Shown in pieces: positions 1-11,310 of a stretch of DNA of 64,000 nt. Where the stretch lies: NCBI GenBank assembly GCA_903813345.2, contig CAIIXF020000012.1:1343318-1407317 (forward strand), given 5' to 3'. How positions within the stretch are numbered: the stretch's first letter is position 1; the number at the start of each line of letters is the position of its first letter. The position numbers and the translations under genes were made by a program. This DNA is from Owenia fusiformis. Taxonomy: Eukaryota; Annelida; Polychaeta; Sabellida; Oweniidae. Below the pieces are notes generated by a model. The model was not told the origin of the DNA and did no database searches. It was given only the letters and a program-made list of their open reading frames with translations.

Positions 1-21
1 TCCCTTGGCCAATATGTAGGG

Positions 22-164
22 GTTATGCAATTGGAGGTTTTGGATACAGGGAATATCCCGAGGGATATACAATATATCTTCCCGAGGGACCAAAGGGACC
101 AAGGGAAGATGAATTATATATCCCTCGGGATATTCCCTGTATCCAAAACCTCCAACTGCATAAC
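22..164. repeat. Fold-back MITE (about 143 bp)
   Basis: The two halves are near-perfect inverted repeats of about 50 bp: the left arm starts GTTATGCAATTGGAGGTTTT and the right arm ends with its complement AAAACCTCCAACTGCATAAC. The loop contains the run ACCAAAGGGACCAAGGG. No coding potential; a non-autonomous DNA element or hairpin repeat. Family not recognised and no target duplication could be fixed. Confidence 0.75.
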
Positions 165-1720
165 TGTTGTATATAGTTTAGCATGATATGTACTTCTTTC
201 TGTAACTGGAATACGATTCTAATATACAAGCAGCACATACGTATTCCCGGGGAACCATAAATATTTTGTGTAGGGTGTGGACATTTTTCTTTTCATTTCT
301 CTAAAATCAGATTATTCTCATAAAATTCATACAAAGTTGGGCCTAAGCCTCCATTTTCGTATTCTGCATGTTAAGATATTTATAATGTAAAACCTAAGAG
401 ATAAATTCAATGTCTTCAGTTGAGAATAAGTATAAGGTAAATGTGTGAATTCTGCTTGTTGTTGCACTATTTTTATAATAAACAAGGTTCGATACGCAAC
501 ACTGAATAGACTGCAGTCATAGCTTAGTTGTAAAGAAAACAAAAGAAGTTGGGACGTGGTCATGCTTGAATACGATTTTAAATATATCGCCCTTTACATT
601 TGTTGAAATCGGCCTGTATTAATTTCAACAGGTGATCGGTGTACAAGGGCATATATTTGAGTTATTGGTTTAACGATAAGTATGACCTATGAGTGGGTAA
701 TGTTTTACAAATGCATGAAACAAATACTCCAATGGCCTAATCTCAATTTTCCTGCATAAACTATTACATTGAAATGATGGTCATTTGCTCTCTAACTTCC
801 GCACCGCATACGTAACTTCGTAACAATTCAATAAGCCAAGACAGGGCCGCTATAATCGCTACATGCCAGTGTGAATAGGGCCTAGTGAAAACATAATTGT
901 GACGAAAATTTGATCATAAACTATTTTGTCAGATTGTCAAATAAAATTGGAAAAAAATGCGCCTACAGCTTATAGATTTGCCACTAGTATATAATTTTTT
1001 ACACGAAACTAGTTTATACCTAACTCTATAACTAATTGTATGTTGAACTTCAATGTGAATTAAATGTGGTGACCTCAATTCTTCAAACCCAAGTTAGAGG
1101 GAGTGAACATGCGTTGAATTAAAGAGAATACAATAATCAAAGTAAATGCTTAAAGATTCAAATCAAATGATTCATACTAATTTCTTTTAATATTTATAAT
1201 TCTTTGATTCAGTATTTCTAATAATTTCTTTACAAAAAAATGTAATCAAAAATTTGTTTTGAAAAAAATATTTTTGTCATGCAAACAGAACAATAGAAGC
1301 TGCACTTGAGGAAATACGAATTAAGGTTGTTCCTTCATTTACAAATAAATGTAAGCCTTTTTTGAATCGCTTGATTGACTTTTTTCTCAATCGCTTGATT
1401 TAAACACTTCGTAGAAACGAATACTAATGATTGAATGTAGAGACCAAGATATTAAAATCGCATTTTATAGATCAATGAGAAAATGGTCGATTATAACGAA
1501 CAGGTCGATCGAACACTTGAAGAGCATATGATAATAAATAACCAAGTATAAACTAAGTATACCTGATGTTAGGTCTTCAGATACAGCGATACATTGGATA
1601 TTCTTCTTGGTTATTTGATAATATTAGAAACTAAATTTCATACACACTCTTTGTACTTTTAAACATTCAGCTCAAATCCCAGTCGTATGATTTTAACACT
1701 GCGTAAAAAGCGGATACAAA
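165..1720. other. Non-coding 5' flank of the ankyrin gene
   Basis: AT-rich sequence without a convincing exon. It should hold the promoter and 5' UTR of the ankyrin gene starting at 1721, but I see no clear TATA or initiator motif that I would defend. Short ORFs here are not supported by splice sites or recognisable protein sequence. Confidence 0.5.
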
Positions 1721-4700
1721 ATGGCTGAAAGTACGGATCAGTTAGATCAAGAGATTAAAGACGCATTTGAAAGGAACGATGAACCCCAGCTGAGGTTGAT
1801 CCTTCAAAGAGAATCCAAGTGCCATAAAGATGCTCTGCAGTGGGCATTAGAGAGGGATGCAAAACTAAGTAAAGAAACTTTGGATTTATTTTATGAACTA
1901 GGCGCAGATGTTAATGCAAGAGACTGCCATGGTTTGACTGTATTGATGCATGCTTGCAGGTATGGCACACTGGAATGTGCAAAGTGGTTAACAGAGCATG
2001 GTGCTGATGTCAATGCTAGGGACAATGATGGTTGTACAGCATTGATGCTTGCTTGTAAGGCTGGCTCTCTAGAATGTACACAGTGGTTGACAGAGCATGG
2101 TGCTGATGTCAATGCTAGGGACAATGATGGTTGTACAGCATTGATGCTTGCTTGTAAGGCTGGCTCTCTAGAATGTACACAGTGGTTGACAGAGCATGGT
2201 GCAGATGTCAATGCTGGGGACAAAGATGGTTTGACTGCATTGATGTGGGCTTGTAAGTCTGGCTCTCTGGAATGTACACGGCGTTTAACAGAGCATGGTG
2301 CAGATGTCAATGCTAGGGACAATACTGGTTGGACTGCATTGATGCATGCGTGTAAGTGTGGCTCTCTGAAATGTACACAGTGGTTAACAGAGCATGGTGC
2401 TGATGTCAATGCTAGGGACAATGATGGTTGTACAGCATTGATGCTTGCTTGTAAGGCTGGCTCTCTAGAATGTACACAGTGGTTGACAGAGCATGGTGCT
2501 GATGTCAATGCTAGGGACAATGATGGTTGTACAGCATTGATGCTTGCTTGTAAGGCTGGCTCTCTAGAATGTACACAGTGGTTGACAGAGCACGGTGCAG
2601 ATGTCAATGCTGGGGACAAAGATGGTTTGACTGCATTGATGTGGGCTTGTAAGTCTGGCTCTCTGGAATGTACACGGCGTTTAACAGAGCATGGTGCAGA
2701 TGTCAATGCTAGGGACAATACTGGTTGGACTGCATTGATGCATGCGTGTAAGTGTGGCTCTCTGAAATGTACACAGTGGTTAACAGAGCATGGTGCTGAT
2801 GTCAATGCTAGGGACAGTGATGGTTGTACAGCATTGATGCTTGCTTGTAAGGCTGGCTCTCTAGAATGTACACAGTGGTTGACAGAGCATGGTGCAGATG
2901 TCAATGCCAAGGACTATGAGGGTTGGACTGGACTGTTGTTCAATCCCGTGGACAATTTTGGTCGGACAGCTTTAATGCTTGCTTGTGAGGTTGGCTCTCT
3001 AGAATGTACTCGGTGGTTAACAGGCCATGGTGCTGATGTCAATGCCGTGGGTAATTTTGATCGGACAGCTTTAATGCTTGCTTGTAAGGCTGGCTCTCTG
3101 GAATGTACTCTATGGTTAACAGGCCATGGCGCTGATGTCAATACCGTGGACAATACTGGTCGGACTGCATTGATGCTTGCTTGTCAGTCTGGCTTTCTGG
3201 AATGTACTCGGTGGTTAACAAATCATGGTGCAGATGTCAATTCTAGGGACATTCATGATTGGACTGCATTGATGTGGGCTTGTATGTCTGGCTCTCTGGA
3301 ATGTACCCAGTGGTTAGCAAATCATGGTGCTGATGTCAATGCCGTGGAAAATACTGGTCGAACTGCATTGATGCTTGCTTGTGGTGCTGGCTCTCTGGAA
3401 TGTACTAAGTGGTTAACAAATCATGGTGCAGATGTCAATTCTAGGGACAGTAATGGTTGGACTGCATTGATGCATGCTTGTAAGTCTGGCTCTCTTGAAT
3501 GTACTCAGTGGTTAAAGGGCCATGGTGCTGACGTCAATGCCGTGGAAAATACTGGTCGGACTGCATTGATGCTTGCTTGTAAGGCCGGGTCTCTGGAATG
3601 TACTCAGTGGTTAACAAATCATGGTGCTGATTTCAATGATAGGGACAGTGATGGTTGTACTGCATTAATGCTTGCTTGTGAGGCTGGTTCTCTGGAATGT
3701 AGTCAGTGGTTAACAGAGCATGGAATAGATGTCAATGCTGGGAACAAGCATGGTTGGACTGCATTGATGCAGGCTTGTCAGTCTGGCTCTCTGGAATGTG
3801 CTCAGTGGTTAGCTGACCATGGGGCTGATGTCAATGCAAGAACCAAAACTGGCTGGACTTCATTGATGAGTGCTTGTAGGTCTGGTTCTCTGAAAAGTAC
3901 ACAATGGTTAATAGACCATGGTGCTGATGTAAATGCCAGGACCAAGCATGGTTGGACTGCATTGAGGAGTGCGTGTTCGTCTCGCTCTTTTGAATTAACA
4001 CAGTTGTTAGCAAACCATGGTGCTGATGTCAATGTGGTGGACATGTATGGTTGTACTGCATTTATTCGTTTGAAGGGCCACCCAGAATTATCACAGGTGT
4101 TATTAAACAAAGGTGCACATGTTAATGGAGTGGACAATACTGGTCGGACTGCATTGATGTATGCGTGTAGAGCTAAGTTGCTGGAACGTACACGGTGGTT
4201 AACAGACCATGGCGCTGATATCAATGCTGTCAACAATGTTGGTCAGACTGCATTGATGCATGCCTGTATGTCTGGCTCTCTGGAATGTACACAATGGTTA
4301 TTTGACCATGGTGCTGATGTCAATGCCAAAGACAACGGCGGAAAAACTTCACTGATGATTGTTATTCAGAATCCCCTGGAATGGGTACAGGTGTTTACAG
4401 AAGAATATGCTACTCAAATCGATCCCGGTAGATATACAGAATCATTGCCGGTTCTGGAAAATGAATCCAAAATTCTAGAAGTGGCACAGTGGTTAACAGA
4501 CCATGGTGCTGATGTAAATGCCAGAGACAATGATGGTTGGACTGCATTGATGCAAGTTTGTGAAGCTAGGTCTCTGAAATGTACACAGTGGTTAACAGAC
4601 CATGGTGCTGATGTTAATGCCAAGGACAATACTGATAAGACTGCATTGATGCATGCTTGTGAGGCTAGGTCTCTGGAATGCACACAGTGGTTAACAGACC

Positions 4701-6040
4701 ATGGTGCTGATGTCAATGCCTTGGACAATACTGGTCGAACTGCATTGATGCTTGCTTGTGGTGCTGGCTCTCTGGAATGTACTCAGTGGTTAACGGACCA
4801 TGGTGCTGATGTCAATGCCAAGGACAATACTGATAAGACTGCATTGATGTATGCTTGTAGATCTTGTAGATCTGGCTCTCTGGAATGTGCACAGTGGTTA
4901 ACAGACCATGGTGCTGATGTTAATGCCAAGGACAATACTGATAAGACTGCATTGATGCATGCTTGTGAGGCTAGGTCTCTGGAATGCACACAGTGGTTAA
5001 CAGACCATGGTGCTAATGTCAATGCCTTGGACAATACTGGTCGAACTGCATTGATGCTTGCTTGTGGTGCTGGCTCTCTGGAATGTACTCAGTGGTTAAC
5101 GGACCATGGTGCTGATGTCAATGCCAAGGACAATACTGATAAGACTGCATTGATGTATGCTTGTAGATCTTGTAGATCTGGCTCTCTGGAATGTGCACAG
5201 TGGTTAACAGACCATGGTGCTGATGTTAATGCCAAGGACAATACTGATAAGACTGCATTGATGCTTGCTTGTGGTGCTGGCTCTCTGGAATGTACTCAGT
5301 GGTTAACGGACCATGGTGCTGATGTCAATGCCAAGGACAATACTGATAAGACTGCATTGATGTATGCTTGTAGATCTGGCTCTCTGGAATGTGCACAGTG
5401 GTTAGCAGACCATTGTGCTGATGTCAATGTGAGACATGATGACGGTAAAACTGAATTGATGATAGCTGTTGAGAAGAGATCTGTGGAATGGGTATATATG
5501 TTTACAGATCATGGCGCCGATGTCAATGCTATTGCAAAGTCGGGCCATACAGCTCTGACTTGCATAAATGGCTTTACACCTGATCACAGAGAAATATACA
5601 GCCATCTGACCATACTAGGTGCCAAAGATGAGGATTACAAACATCTTCTGTCACTAAACAGCAATGCGACTGATGACCAACAGCATTTAACTAAAACAAA
5701 TCTGGATAAAATGAAAAACCGATGGAAGCTGAGTTTGGGATATCAGGCGAGGCGGTCTCTGTATCAAGCTAGTGCGACAAACACATTTTCTTACAGAAAT
5801 GCGATGAAAAGTTTGATCCGAAAAGGACAGATTCCTGAAACCTTAAAGACATTCATGTTATTTGAAGAGTCACGTGACATGCGAGCGATGATGGCTATCC
5901 TACGACAACTATATTCTAGTTACGAGGTTGGAAGACAACTATTGGAATACAGACGTGAACAAAAGATCACTGTCGAAAAAGAAGTAAAGGAACCATTCGA
6001 GAAGCTGGAACCACGCCAAAGAAAATTATTGCAATGGTAA
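1721..6040 (+). CDS. Giant single-exon ankyrin-repeat protein (1439 aa)
   Basis: Uninterrupted ORF of 1439 codons. Residues 1-50 are a non-repetitive helical N-terminus (MAESTDQLDQEIKDAF). From about residue 50 to 1290 the protein is a continuous stack of roughly 36 ankyrin repeats of 33 residues, with the consensus TALMLAC.aGSLECTqWL followed by HGADVNA.DN. The repeats are unusually uniform, with a Cys in the first helix and another in LEC of most units. A few units are longer: one near residue 405 inserts YEGWTGLLFNPVDN-like sequence, one near 900 has a 20-residue insertion, and two carry a 3-residue RSC insertion. The last 150 residues (from about 1290) are a charged helical domain I do not recognise. 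No signal peptide or membrane segment, so probably intracellular. Ankyrin stacks bind proteins; the partner is unknown. The start is the first ATG of the frame. The antisense ORFs across it are shadows of the repeat. Lack of introns is notable and may reflect retroposition or repeat-driven growth. Confidence 0.9.
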   Translation: MAESTDQLDQEIKDAFERNDEPQLRLILQRESKCHKDALQWALERDAKLSKETLDLFYELGADVNARDCHGLTVLMHACRYGTLECAKWLTEHGADVNARDNDGCTALMLACKAGSLECTQWLTEHGADVNARDNDGCTALMLACKAGSLECTQWLTEHGADVNAGDKDGLTALMWACKSGSLECTRRLTEHGADVNARDNTGWTALMHACKCGSLKCTQWLTEHGADVNARDNDGCTALMLACKAGSLECTQWLTEHGADVNARDNDGCTALMLACKAGSLECTQWLTEHGADVNAGDKDGLTALMWACKSGSLECTRRLTEHGADVNARDNTGWTALMHACKCGSLKCTQWLTEHGADVNARDSDGCTALMLACKAGSLECTQWLTEHGADVNAKDYEGWTGLLFNPVDNFGRTALMLACEVGSLECTRWLTGHGADVNAVGNFDRTALMLACKAGSLECTLWLTGHGADVNTVDNTGRTALMLACQSGFLECTRWLTNHGADVNSRDIHDWTALMWACMSGSLECTQWLANHGADVNAVENTGRTALMLACGAGSLECTKWLTNHGADVNSRDSNGWTALMHACKSGSLECTQWLKGHGADVNAVENTGRTALMLACKAGSLECTQWLTNHGADFNDRDSDGCTALMLACEAGSLECSQWLTEHGIDVNAGNKHGWTALMQACQSGSLECAQWLADHGADVNARTKTGWTSLMSACRSGSLKSTQWLIDHGADVNARTKHGWTALRSACSSRSFELTQLLANHGADVNVVDMYGCTAFIRLKGHPELSQVLLNKGAHVNGVDNTGRTALMYACRAKLLERTRWLTDHGADINAVNNVGQTALMHACMSGSLECTQWLFDHGADVNAKDNGGKTSLMIVIQNPLEWVQVFTEEYATQIDPGRYTESLPVLENESKILEVAQWLTDHGADVNARDNDGWTALMQVCEARSLKCTQWLTDHGADVNAKDNTDKTALMHACEARSLECTQWLTDHGADVNALDNTGRTALMLACGAGSLECTQWLTDHGADVNAKDNTDKTALMYACRSCRSGSLECAQWLTDHGADVNAKDNTDKTALMHACEARSLECTQWLTDHGANVNALDNTGRTALMLACGAGSLECTQWLTDHGADVNAKDNTDKTALMYACRSCRSGSLECAQWLTDHGADVNAKDNTDKTALMLACGAGSLECTQWLTDHGADVNAKDNTDKTALMYACRSGSLECAQWLADHCADVNVRHDDGKTELMIAVEKRSVEWVYMFTDHGADVNAIAKSGHTALTCINGFTPDHREIYSHLTILGAKDEDYKHLLSLNSNATDDQQHLTKTNLDKMKNRWKLSLGYQARRSLYQASATNTFSYRNAMKSLIRKGQIPETLKTFMLFEESRDMRAMMAILRQLYSSYEVGRQLLEYRREQKITVEKEVKEPFEKLEPRQRKLLQW
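2021..2812 (+). repeat. 396-bp higher-order repeat in the ankyrin gene
   Basis: A block of four 99-bp ankyrin units is present twice in tandem (2021-2416 and 2417-2812) with almost no nucleotide difference, including synonymous sites; a third partial copy begins at 2813. This indicates a recent unequal exchange of four repeats at a time. Confidence 0.9.
4621..5400 (+). repeat. 306-bp higher-order repeat in the ankyrin gene
   Basis: A second amplification, independent of the one at 2021. The unit is three ankyrin repeats (297 bp) plus a 9-bp insertion that duplicates AGATCTTGT and adds residues RSC in the first helix. Copies start at 4621, 4927 and, partially, 5233. The frame is preserved throughout, so expansion is tolerated by the protein. 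Confidence 0.88.
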
Positions 6041-6176
6041 ATATAATCATACATTCAGAAAGTGCATATGCTCTATTGATATGTCTATACGTTCAAGTAA
6101 AACAGTAGTATTAGTATGTAACACCAGGGGCTTAGCATATGGCACCCATCGACACCCCCCCCCCTACACCACCAAT

Positions 6177-6463
6177 GCTTTTTCAATTTTTATTGCATCA
6201 ATATGTTGCGTTTGAAAATGTTGCGTATGAAACACAGTTAACCCATCTAAAGGAATAAGTTATTCCTTTTAGATAAAGTGGAAAACAATATTTCCTATGT
6301 TATTTTCCCATAGGGAAAACTCAAGCAATCCATTGCTTTCAGCTTAATTTTGGTCACCCATGATGGATATCTTTAGAACCCCTGAAGGAATTACTTATTC
6401 CTTGAAAGGGGTTAACTGTGTATCGAAACGCAACATAGGGATGCAACAAGAATTGAAAAAGCA
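6177..6463. repeat. Fold-back MITE downstream of the ankyrin gene
   Basis: Inverted arms: the left starts TGCTTTTTCAATTTTTATTG and the right ends CAAGAATTGAAAAAGCA; further in, AACACAGTTAACCC pairs with GGGGTTAACTGTGT, and GGAATAAGTTATTCC recurs. About 287 bp, non-coding. Likely a non-autonomous DNA transposon. Confidence 0.75.
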
Positions 6464-6731
6464 GGGATGCAAGAGGTTGAAAATCAGGACAACATTTCAG
6501 AAAAAAAACATGTAGGTGGGTTGTTTGAATCTTCCCTGTCTCAATGTCGAAATTATTTTAGATAGCACCATATTTTTTTATTCAGCAGTAATATTACATG
6601 CATTTAATACAATATTCTAATCAGATTGATATCCTTTGGGATATATAAAGCATTTAATAATAATATTTTATTATAAAATAATGGCTTGTTCACTACACTA
6701 CTTCTTGCCAAATCTTATAATTTGAAAAAAC

Positions 6732-6785
6732 ACTAAAGGATTGGTATCGATATGGAGAACTGAATTCAACAATGTTTTTTTCTTA
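6732..6785. repeat. Dispersed repeat, copy 1 (about 50 bp)
   Basis: Nearly the same sequence occurs at 10706-10755: both contain GGTATCGATATGGAGAACTG followed by AATTCAACAATG. Both copies lie a few hundred bases downstream of a long coding exon. Origin unknown; possibly a fragment of an interspersed element. Confidence 0.7.
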
Positions 6786-6884
6786 ACCCAATTATTGAAA
6801 ACATTTTGTAAAAAACAAAGTCCTTCATGCAATGTTGACTGATTGACAACAATTTAATGCGAAAATAATTTATATATATTTATA

Positions 6885-7977
6885 CGAGGGGTGATCAATA
6901 AGTAATGGACGCTTTTTTACACAGATACTTTTTATGGACCAATCCCTTTGATTTTTCTACCAGTGATACATCATTCAATTATCTATCATTTCTAAGGATT
7001 TGGAGACAAAATATAAAATACATGTTGATATATCTTTATTTACTTGAAGGAGGTACAGGTACCCCGGGACCGACATTTACGTCACATATTCAGTTTTCAG
7101 CCAGTTTGGCAAATTTCAGTTAGATTTAAACATTTTATATGCAACATGTGTTGTGTTGTTTGAAATACTTTGCTGACTGGTCAACACATAAACAGAAAGT
7201 ATTGTGATGTCAGGGTGTTGTATGGAAGGGGTTTGCAGGTCAATTTGAGAAAGCATTGTGGAAGAAGCGGTGGTGAGAGAAGGGAACACCCTACTCCATA
7301 TGGACATTGCACCTGCCCACAGATCTCAAAATGTTCAGAAAACAATATCCCTTGACCTCAAAATTGAGCCCTTGGCCAATGCACCATATTGTCTAGATCG
7401 GCTCACATGTGACTTATTTATTTCTATACTACTCGTACTTATTTCTATAGAGAAAGGATGCATGTTTATTGATATTGATGAAATAAAACAACCCGTGCAA
7501 CTACATGTTGCTACCATGTCAGAGAATGGATTCAGCCTTGTCTCACAATCTTGAATTAAGAGGATGAGGAATTGTGTACATGTAGCACTTGATGGAACCT
7601 ATGTAGAGGGCTCTGTGGAATGAATGTGGCATGAATACCACATAATGATGATAAAATATTCAAAATCAACTATGACATTACAAAATGGGGTAATTCATGA
7701 CCATAATGGTTTGTTTTGTTCAGCCTGCATTCAACTGCATTGCATGTTAAAAAAGCTAAAATAGCTTCAGAATGTTTGACGTAAATGTCGGTCCCGGGGT
7801 ACCCATACATCCTTCACGGAAATACAGATATATCAAAAGATATTACATGTTTTGTTTTCAAATCTTCAGAGTTGATAAATAATTAAATGATGTATCACTG
7901 GTAAGAAAACCGAAGGGATTGGTCAATAAAAAGCATCTGCGTAAAAAAAGCGTCCATTACTTATTGATCACCCCTCG
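6885..7977 (+). mobile_element. Decayed mariner-like transposon with about 200-bp TIRs
   Basis: The ends are CGAGGGGTGATCAATAAGTA and its complement, each next to a TA dinucleotide (6883-6884 and 7978-7979), the target duplication of Tc1/mariner elements. The inverted repeats run about 200 bp inward, to a shared GGTACCCCGGGACCGACATT segment. At 1093 bp it is short for an autonomous mariner, and only the C-terminal part of the transposase remains inside. Confidence 0.9.
7258..7434 (+). pseudogene. Mariner transposase fragment
   Basis: The translation contains HMDIAPAHRSQNVQ, matching the family motif HxDNAPAH around the second catalytic Asp, then APYCLDRLTCDLF, a decayed form of the YSPDLAPCDFFLF block containing the third. 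The N-terminal helix-turn-helix half and the first catalytic Asp are missing, so it cannot be active. Fossil of the element at 6885-7977. Confidence 0.8.
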
Positions 7978-9395
7978 TATAACTGTTTTTGTTAACATTT
8001 TTTTGTTTTTTAGTGTAATTGTTTTTTGTTTCCTTTTTATCATTTCTTGAGAATGAAATAAAACATCTTTCAGAAGCTTGAACTAACTTGCATATACGAG
8101 TAAGTATAAAATAGCAAATAAGTATAAAACATTTTCTTAGACTTCCCAATATCATAGTTGTACAAAGGAAATTTTGGTTGATTTAACAAAAAATATATTC
8201 AAAAAAATAAAACAAAAACCCCCGAAATAGATAAAAACTAAGATAAACCTTTTATTTCATTAACAAGATACTTTTTTGAATCAACCAATTCCTTTGTATA
8301 ATTAAAATATTGAGAGATATAAACACGTTTTGTTTATATCATTTTGTTCTAATGAGGTTCGGATAGATGTTTCATTTCATTCCGAACATATGATACCAAG
8401 AACAAAAGAAGTGTCCGATGTGTTTTCTAAAACAATATAGAGAAAAGTATATATATATATTTAAGATTATATTGTAACATTCAAAAGATGACTATTAAAT
8501 TGTGCAAAATTTTTAGAATTTTTTATGACTGGTTTAAGAGAAATGTGTGTTCAAAAAGTTCGCCAAATCGGTACCCATCCTTTGAATAAGAAAGAAAATG
8601 GAAATAATGAGAAATGCAGCTATTATATATAATGCAAATTCCGGGTGAACCCCCGTACTTCCCTTTTTGGGTCTCGCTTCGCTTGCAATGATGCAAACCA
8701 AAAATCGCACTTCTCTCGACATTTGATGGTCATATGTCCCTGAACCGGGCCCTGAACACCTAAAATGACCAACGTGATCTACACTGTATATTAACCTTTA
8801 CATTAGACCGAATTAAGCATTCATCATTGAGTTAATGTGAATGACAAATCAGATTTCTTCTAGAATTATTACAGAGTTTCAATCATTGATGCCTGGTGAG
8901 ATTGCTGAGATTTTGTTGATCTTTTGCAAAGTCTTGCATAGTTTGACCTATTGGCATTTTGACCTGCAGGAGCAAGAAAACCTTACTGGCTTACTATTCA
9001 TTATAGTCCAGGGGCGCCAATTTCTTTCGGTTTTTAGTCAGGGGGGGGGGGGTGCGATCGTGGCATAAGCAAGGCAAAAAATTCAAGATTTGTTTTGAAT
9101 TTTACAAAAATTGATGCAACTTCATCCTTCAAAATTGAACTAGAAGCTTTAAATAAAAAGCATTTTAAAGCTTTTTTCTTCTCTATAATGGTTCTATTCT
9201 TATTGGTTATAGGGTGGGAGGTGCGACGCCTATCGTAGTTTTTTACTCAACTTCCATCCAACTTAAAATTATAATAGCGATGAGGGTTATCAATTTCACT
9301 GAATCCAAAATGGTCATCACTCTGAGTATAAATATCCGACTAGACAGTGGTATTAGAAGAGCTGTAAAATGAAAAATACAAGCTGATATTTTCAG
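7978..9395. other. Non-coding interval with a decayed GGGCGTAGCC-type element
   Basis: No supported exon. The stretch 9011-9240 resembles, in reverse orientation, the element at 43692-43970: it has a G-run, GTGCGATCG, and the AACTTCATCCTTCAAAATTG core followed by AGAAGCTTTAAATAAAAAGC. The upstream exons of the gene whose exon starts at 9396 should lie here or further 5' but were not recognised. Confidence 0.5.
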
Positions 9396-10498
9396 GATTC
9401 CTGTGGTGAAGTTCTATGGTATGGGAGAAGATGGTCTCTACTCCATACACATAGTTGATGGATGTGTCAAGAAGACATCAAGTTACATAGAGAATAGAAT
9501 ACGTGGGTACCAATTCCGTTTCGTTCCCTGGAAGAAGGATGAAACTATCAAATTGCTTGACCATGCAGGCAGAGGGTCTCTGTACTACAAGGAACGTGAC
9601 ACAAAGATTGACTTAGACAACGTAGTGGAATACTCCAATGTCAACATCCGAAATTTCGTTGCTCTGGTTGACTCAAACGACAAAAGCAAACATGATCCGT
9701 TTGCTCTAGCAGCAAATCATGTGATTGAACAATACAAACCTGAAACTGCTGATCAAAGCTACAACCGTGGGATTGGCAAAATTCCATATCGCATAGCTTT
9801 GAGAATGGACCAAGATAATAGCGATGATGATGTTTACAATGATGATTGTTTGCAACAAAATGTTTGGGATGGGGAAAACGAAAATGATGGAAAGTCTATG
9901 GAGGACCCCTGGAAAGATAATAATAACTCCGATACTGATGAGGCTTTGGACAGGCAGTTCTTACATGCGACGTTTGAGAAAGATAATCAAAAACAATATG
10001 ATATTGCCTGTATTAAATTGGATAATCGAAAAGATGAATACTACCCTTGTTCTGATTGCTGTACCAATGTGGAAACTAAACCCGTAGTTGGTTCTGAGGT
10101 ACTAAAGCTGGGACCTTCCGAAAAGATGAGAAGCAGAATCGTAAAACAAGATGCAGCAGGTGAAATACAAGTGGGAGAGAAGACAGTATGGGTCAGTGGC
10201 ATGATAGCTATCAGTAAAGATGTTCAAGATTCCGATTCTAGATTCAGACAGCCAGGTGTCATCGTTTGTGGACCAGAAGAAAGGGGTCATTATCCAGATT
10301 GTTGGATGATATTTGCTAGATGGGACAACACTGATGATAAATTGAAACGACCGGTGTCATTAGCTTTCTCTTTACCAAGCGCATTGGAGACGTTAACTAA
10401 GCAAGTTGGCGGAGGGAAAGAATTTAAATTGCCATGTTGTAAAAAAGTTTTTCAACAAATTGAGGAGAAAAAATCAAAAGGAACATGTCTAGGCGTAG
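9396..10498 (+). CDS. Tandem trypsin-like gene, exon A: degenerate serine-protease-like domain
   Basis: Long open exon preceded by a good acceptor (TGATATTTTCAG, ending 9395) and ended by a possible donor (GTAGGA at 10499) a few codons before an in-frame stop at 10513. The first codons are IPVVKFYGMG, so the gene continues upstream. Counting the GTG at 9403 as residue 1, I see ALAANHVIE at 102-110 (candidate His106), an acidic low-complexity insert at about 135-185, YDIACIKL (candidate Asp200), GSEVLKLGPSE near 230, and FRQPGVIVCG at 281-290 followed by SLAFSLPSALETL. The last blocks align with the GDSG region and C-terminal helix of trypsin-like folds, but GDSG reads GVIV, so the nucleophile is absent. 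The layout parallels the intact triad of exon C (16421-17408) in the same gene. Domain assignment is inference from motif order; a pseudoprotease is the best reading. Confidence 0.6.
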
Positions 10499-10770
10499 GT
10501 AGGAATATTTTTTAAAAATTTGCTTATGAGCAATAATACACGTTCAGACTGTAATCATATAAAAGTATGCTGTTCTAGTTAGTGATTGGGTAAACCTCTC
10601 TATCCTCTGAAAGGTATGACTTTTAATAGAATTTCAAGCATTGTTCTTTAAAATTAAACCAACATTAGGTCTAATTGCTAAGTTATTACTTGATATTTTC
10701 TTCGACTAAAGGATAGGTATCGATATGGAGAACTGAATTCAACAATGTTTTTCTCTTTTTCTCTATTTAA
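10499..10770. other. Start of the long intron; dispersed repeat copy 2
   Basis: Intron 10499-16138 of the tandem trypsin-like gene begins here if the splice model is right. Bases 10706-10755 repeat the sequence at 6732-6785. Otherwise AT-rich and featureless. Confidence 0.45.
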
Positions 10771-11310
10771 AACCTTATATTTACAATTTTCCAAATTTTG
10801 GACTTGTTTAAAACCTTTAACTTCATTATAACCTCTTAATCATGTTTTACATCTTAGTCCCACACTACAAAACCATAAATATCATCAAAGGGGGATGGAT
10901 CTAGAAACTATAGGGGTCAGCCATGGCTATACCTGAAATTCGTAAATTTGAAACCTTATATGTACAATTTTTCAAATTTTGGACTTGTTTAAAACCTTTA
11001 ACTTCATTATAACCTCTTAATCATGTTTTACATCTTAGTCCCACACTACAAAACCATAAATATCATCAAAGGGGGATGGATCTAGAAACTATAGGGGCCA
11101 GCCATGGCTATACCTGAAATTCGTAAATTTGAAACCTTATATGTACAATTTTTCAAATTTTGGACTTGTTTAAAACCTTTAGCTTCCTTAAAACCCATCT
11201 AAATTATGTTTTACATCTTAGATCCACACTATAAAACCATAAATATCCTCATAGAGGGATAGATCTAGAAACTATAGGGGTAAGCTATAGTCATACACAA
11301 AATCCAGCTG
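10771..11310. repeat. Tandem array, period about 181 bp, three copies
   Basis: Copies begin at AAACCTTATATNTACAATTT at 10771, 10951 and 11132; the first two are nearly identical and the third is more diverged. Each contains AACTATAGGGGTCAGCCATG or a variant. Intronic, non-coding, satellite-like. Confidence 0.9.

Noticed and set aside
1891-5034. Long minus-strand ORFs opposite the ankyrin gene (up to 339 codons)
   Set aside because: They are exact antisense shadows of the 99-bp repeat unit, with no independent start context or recognisable domain.
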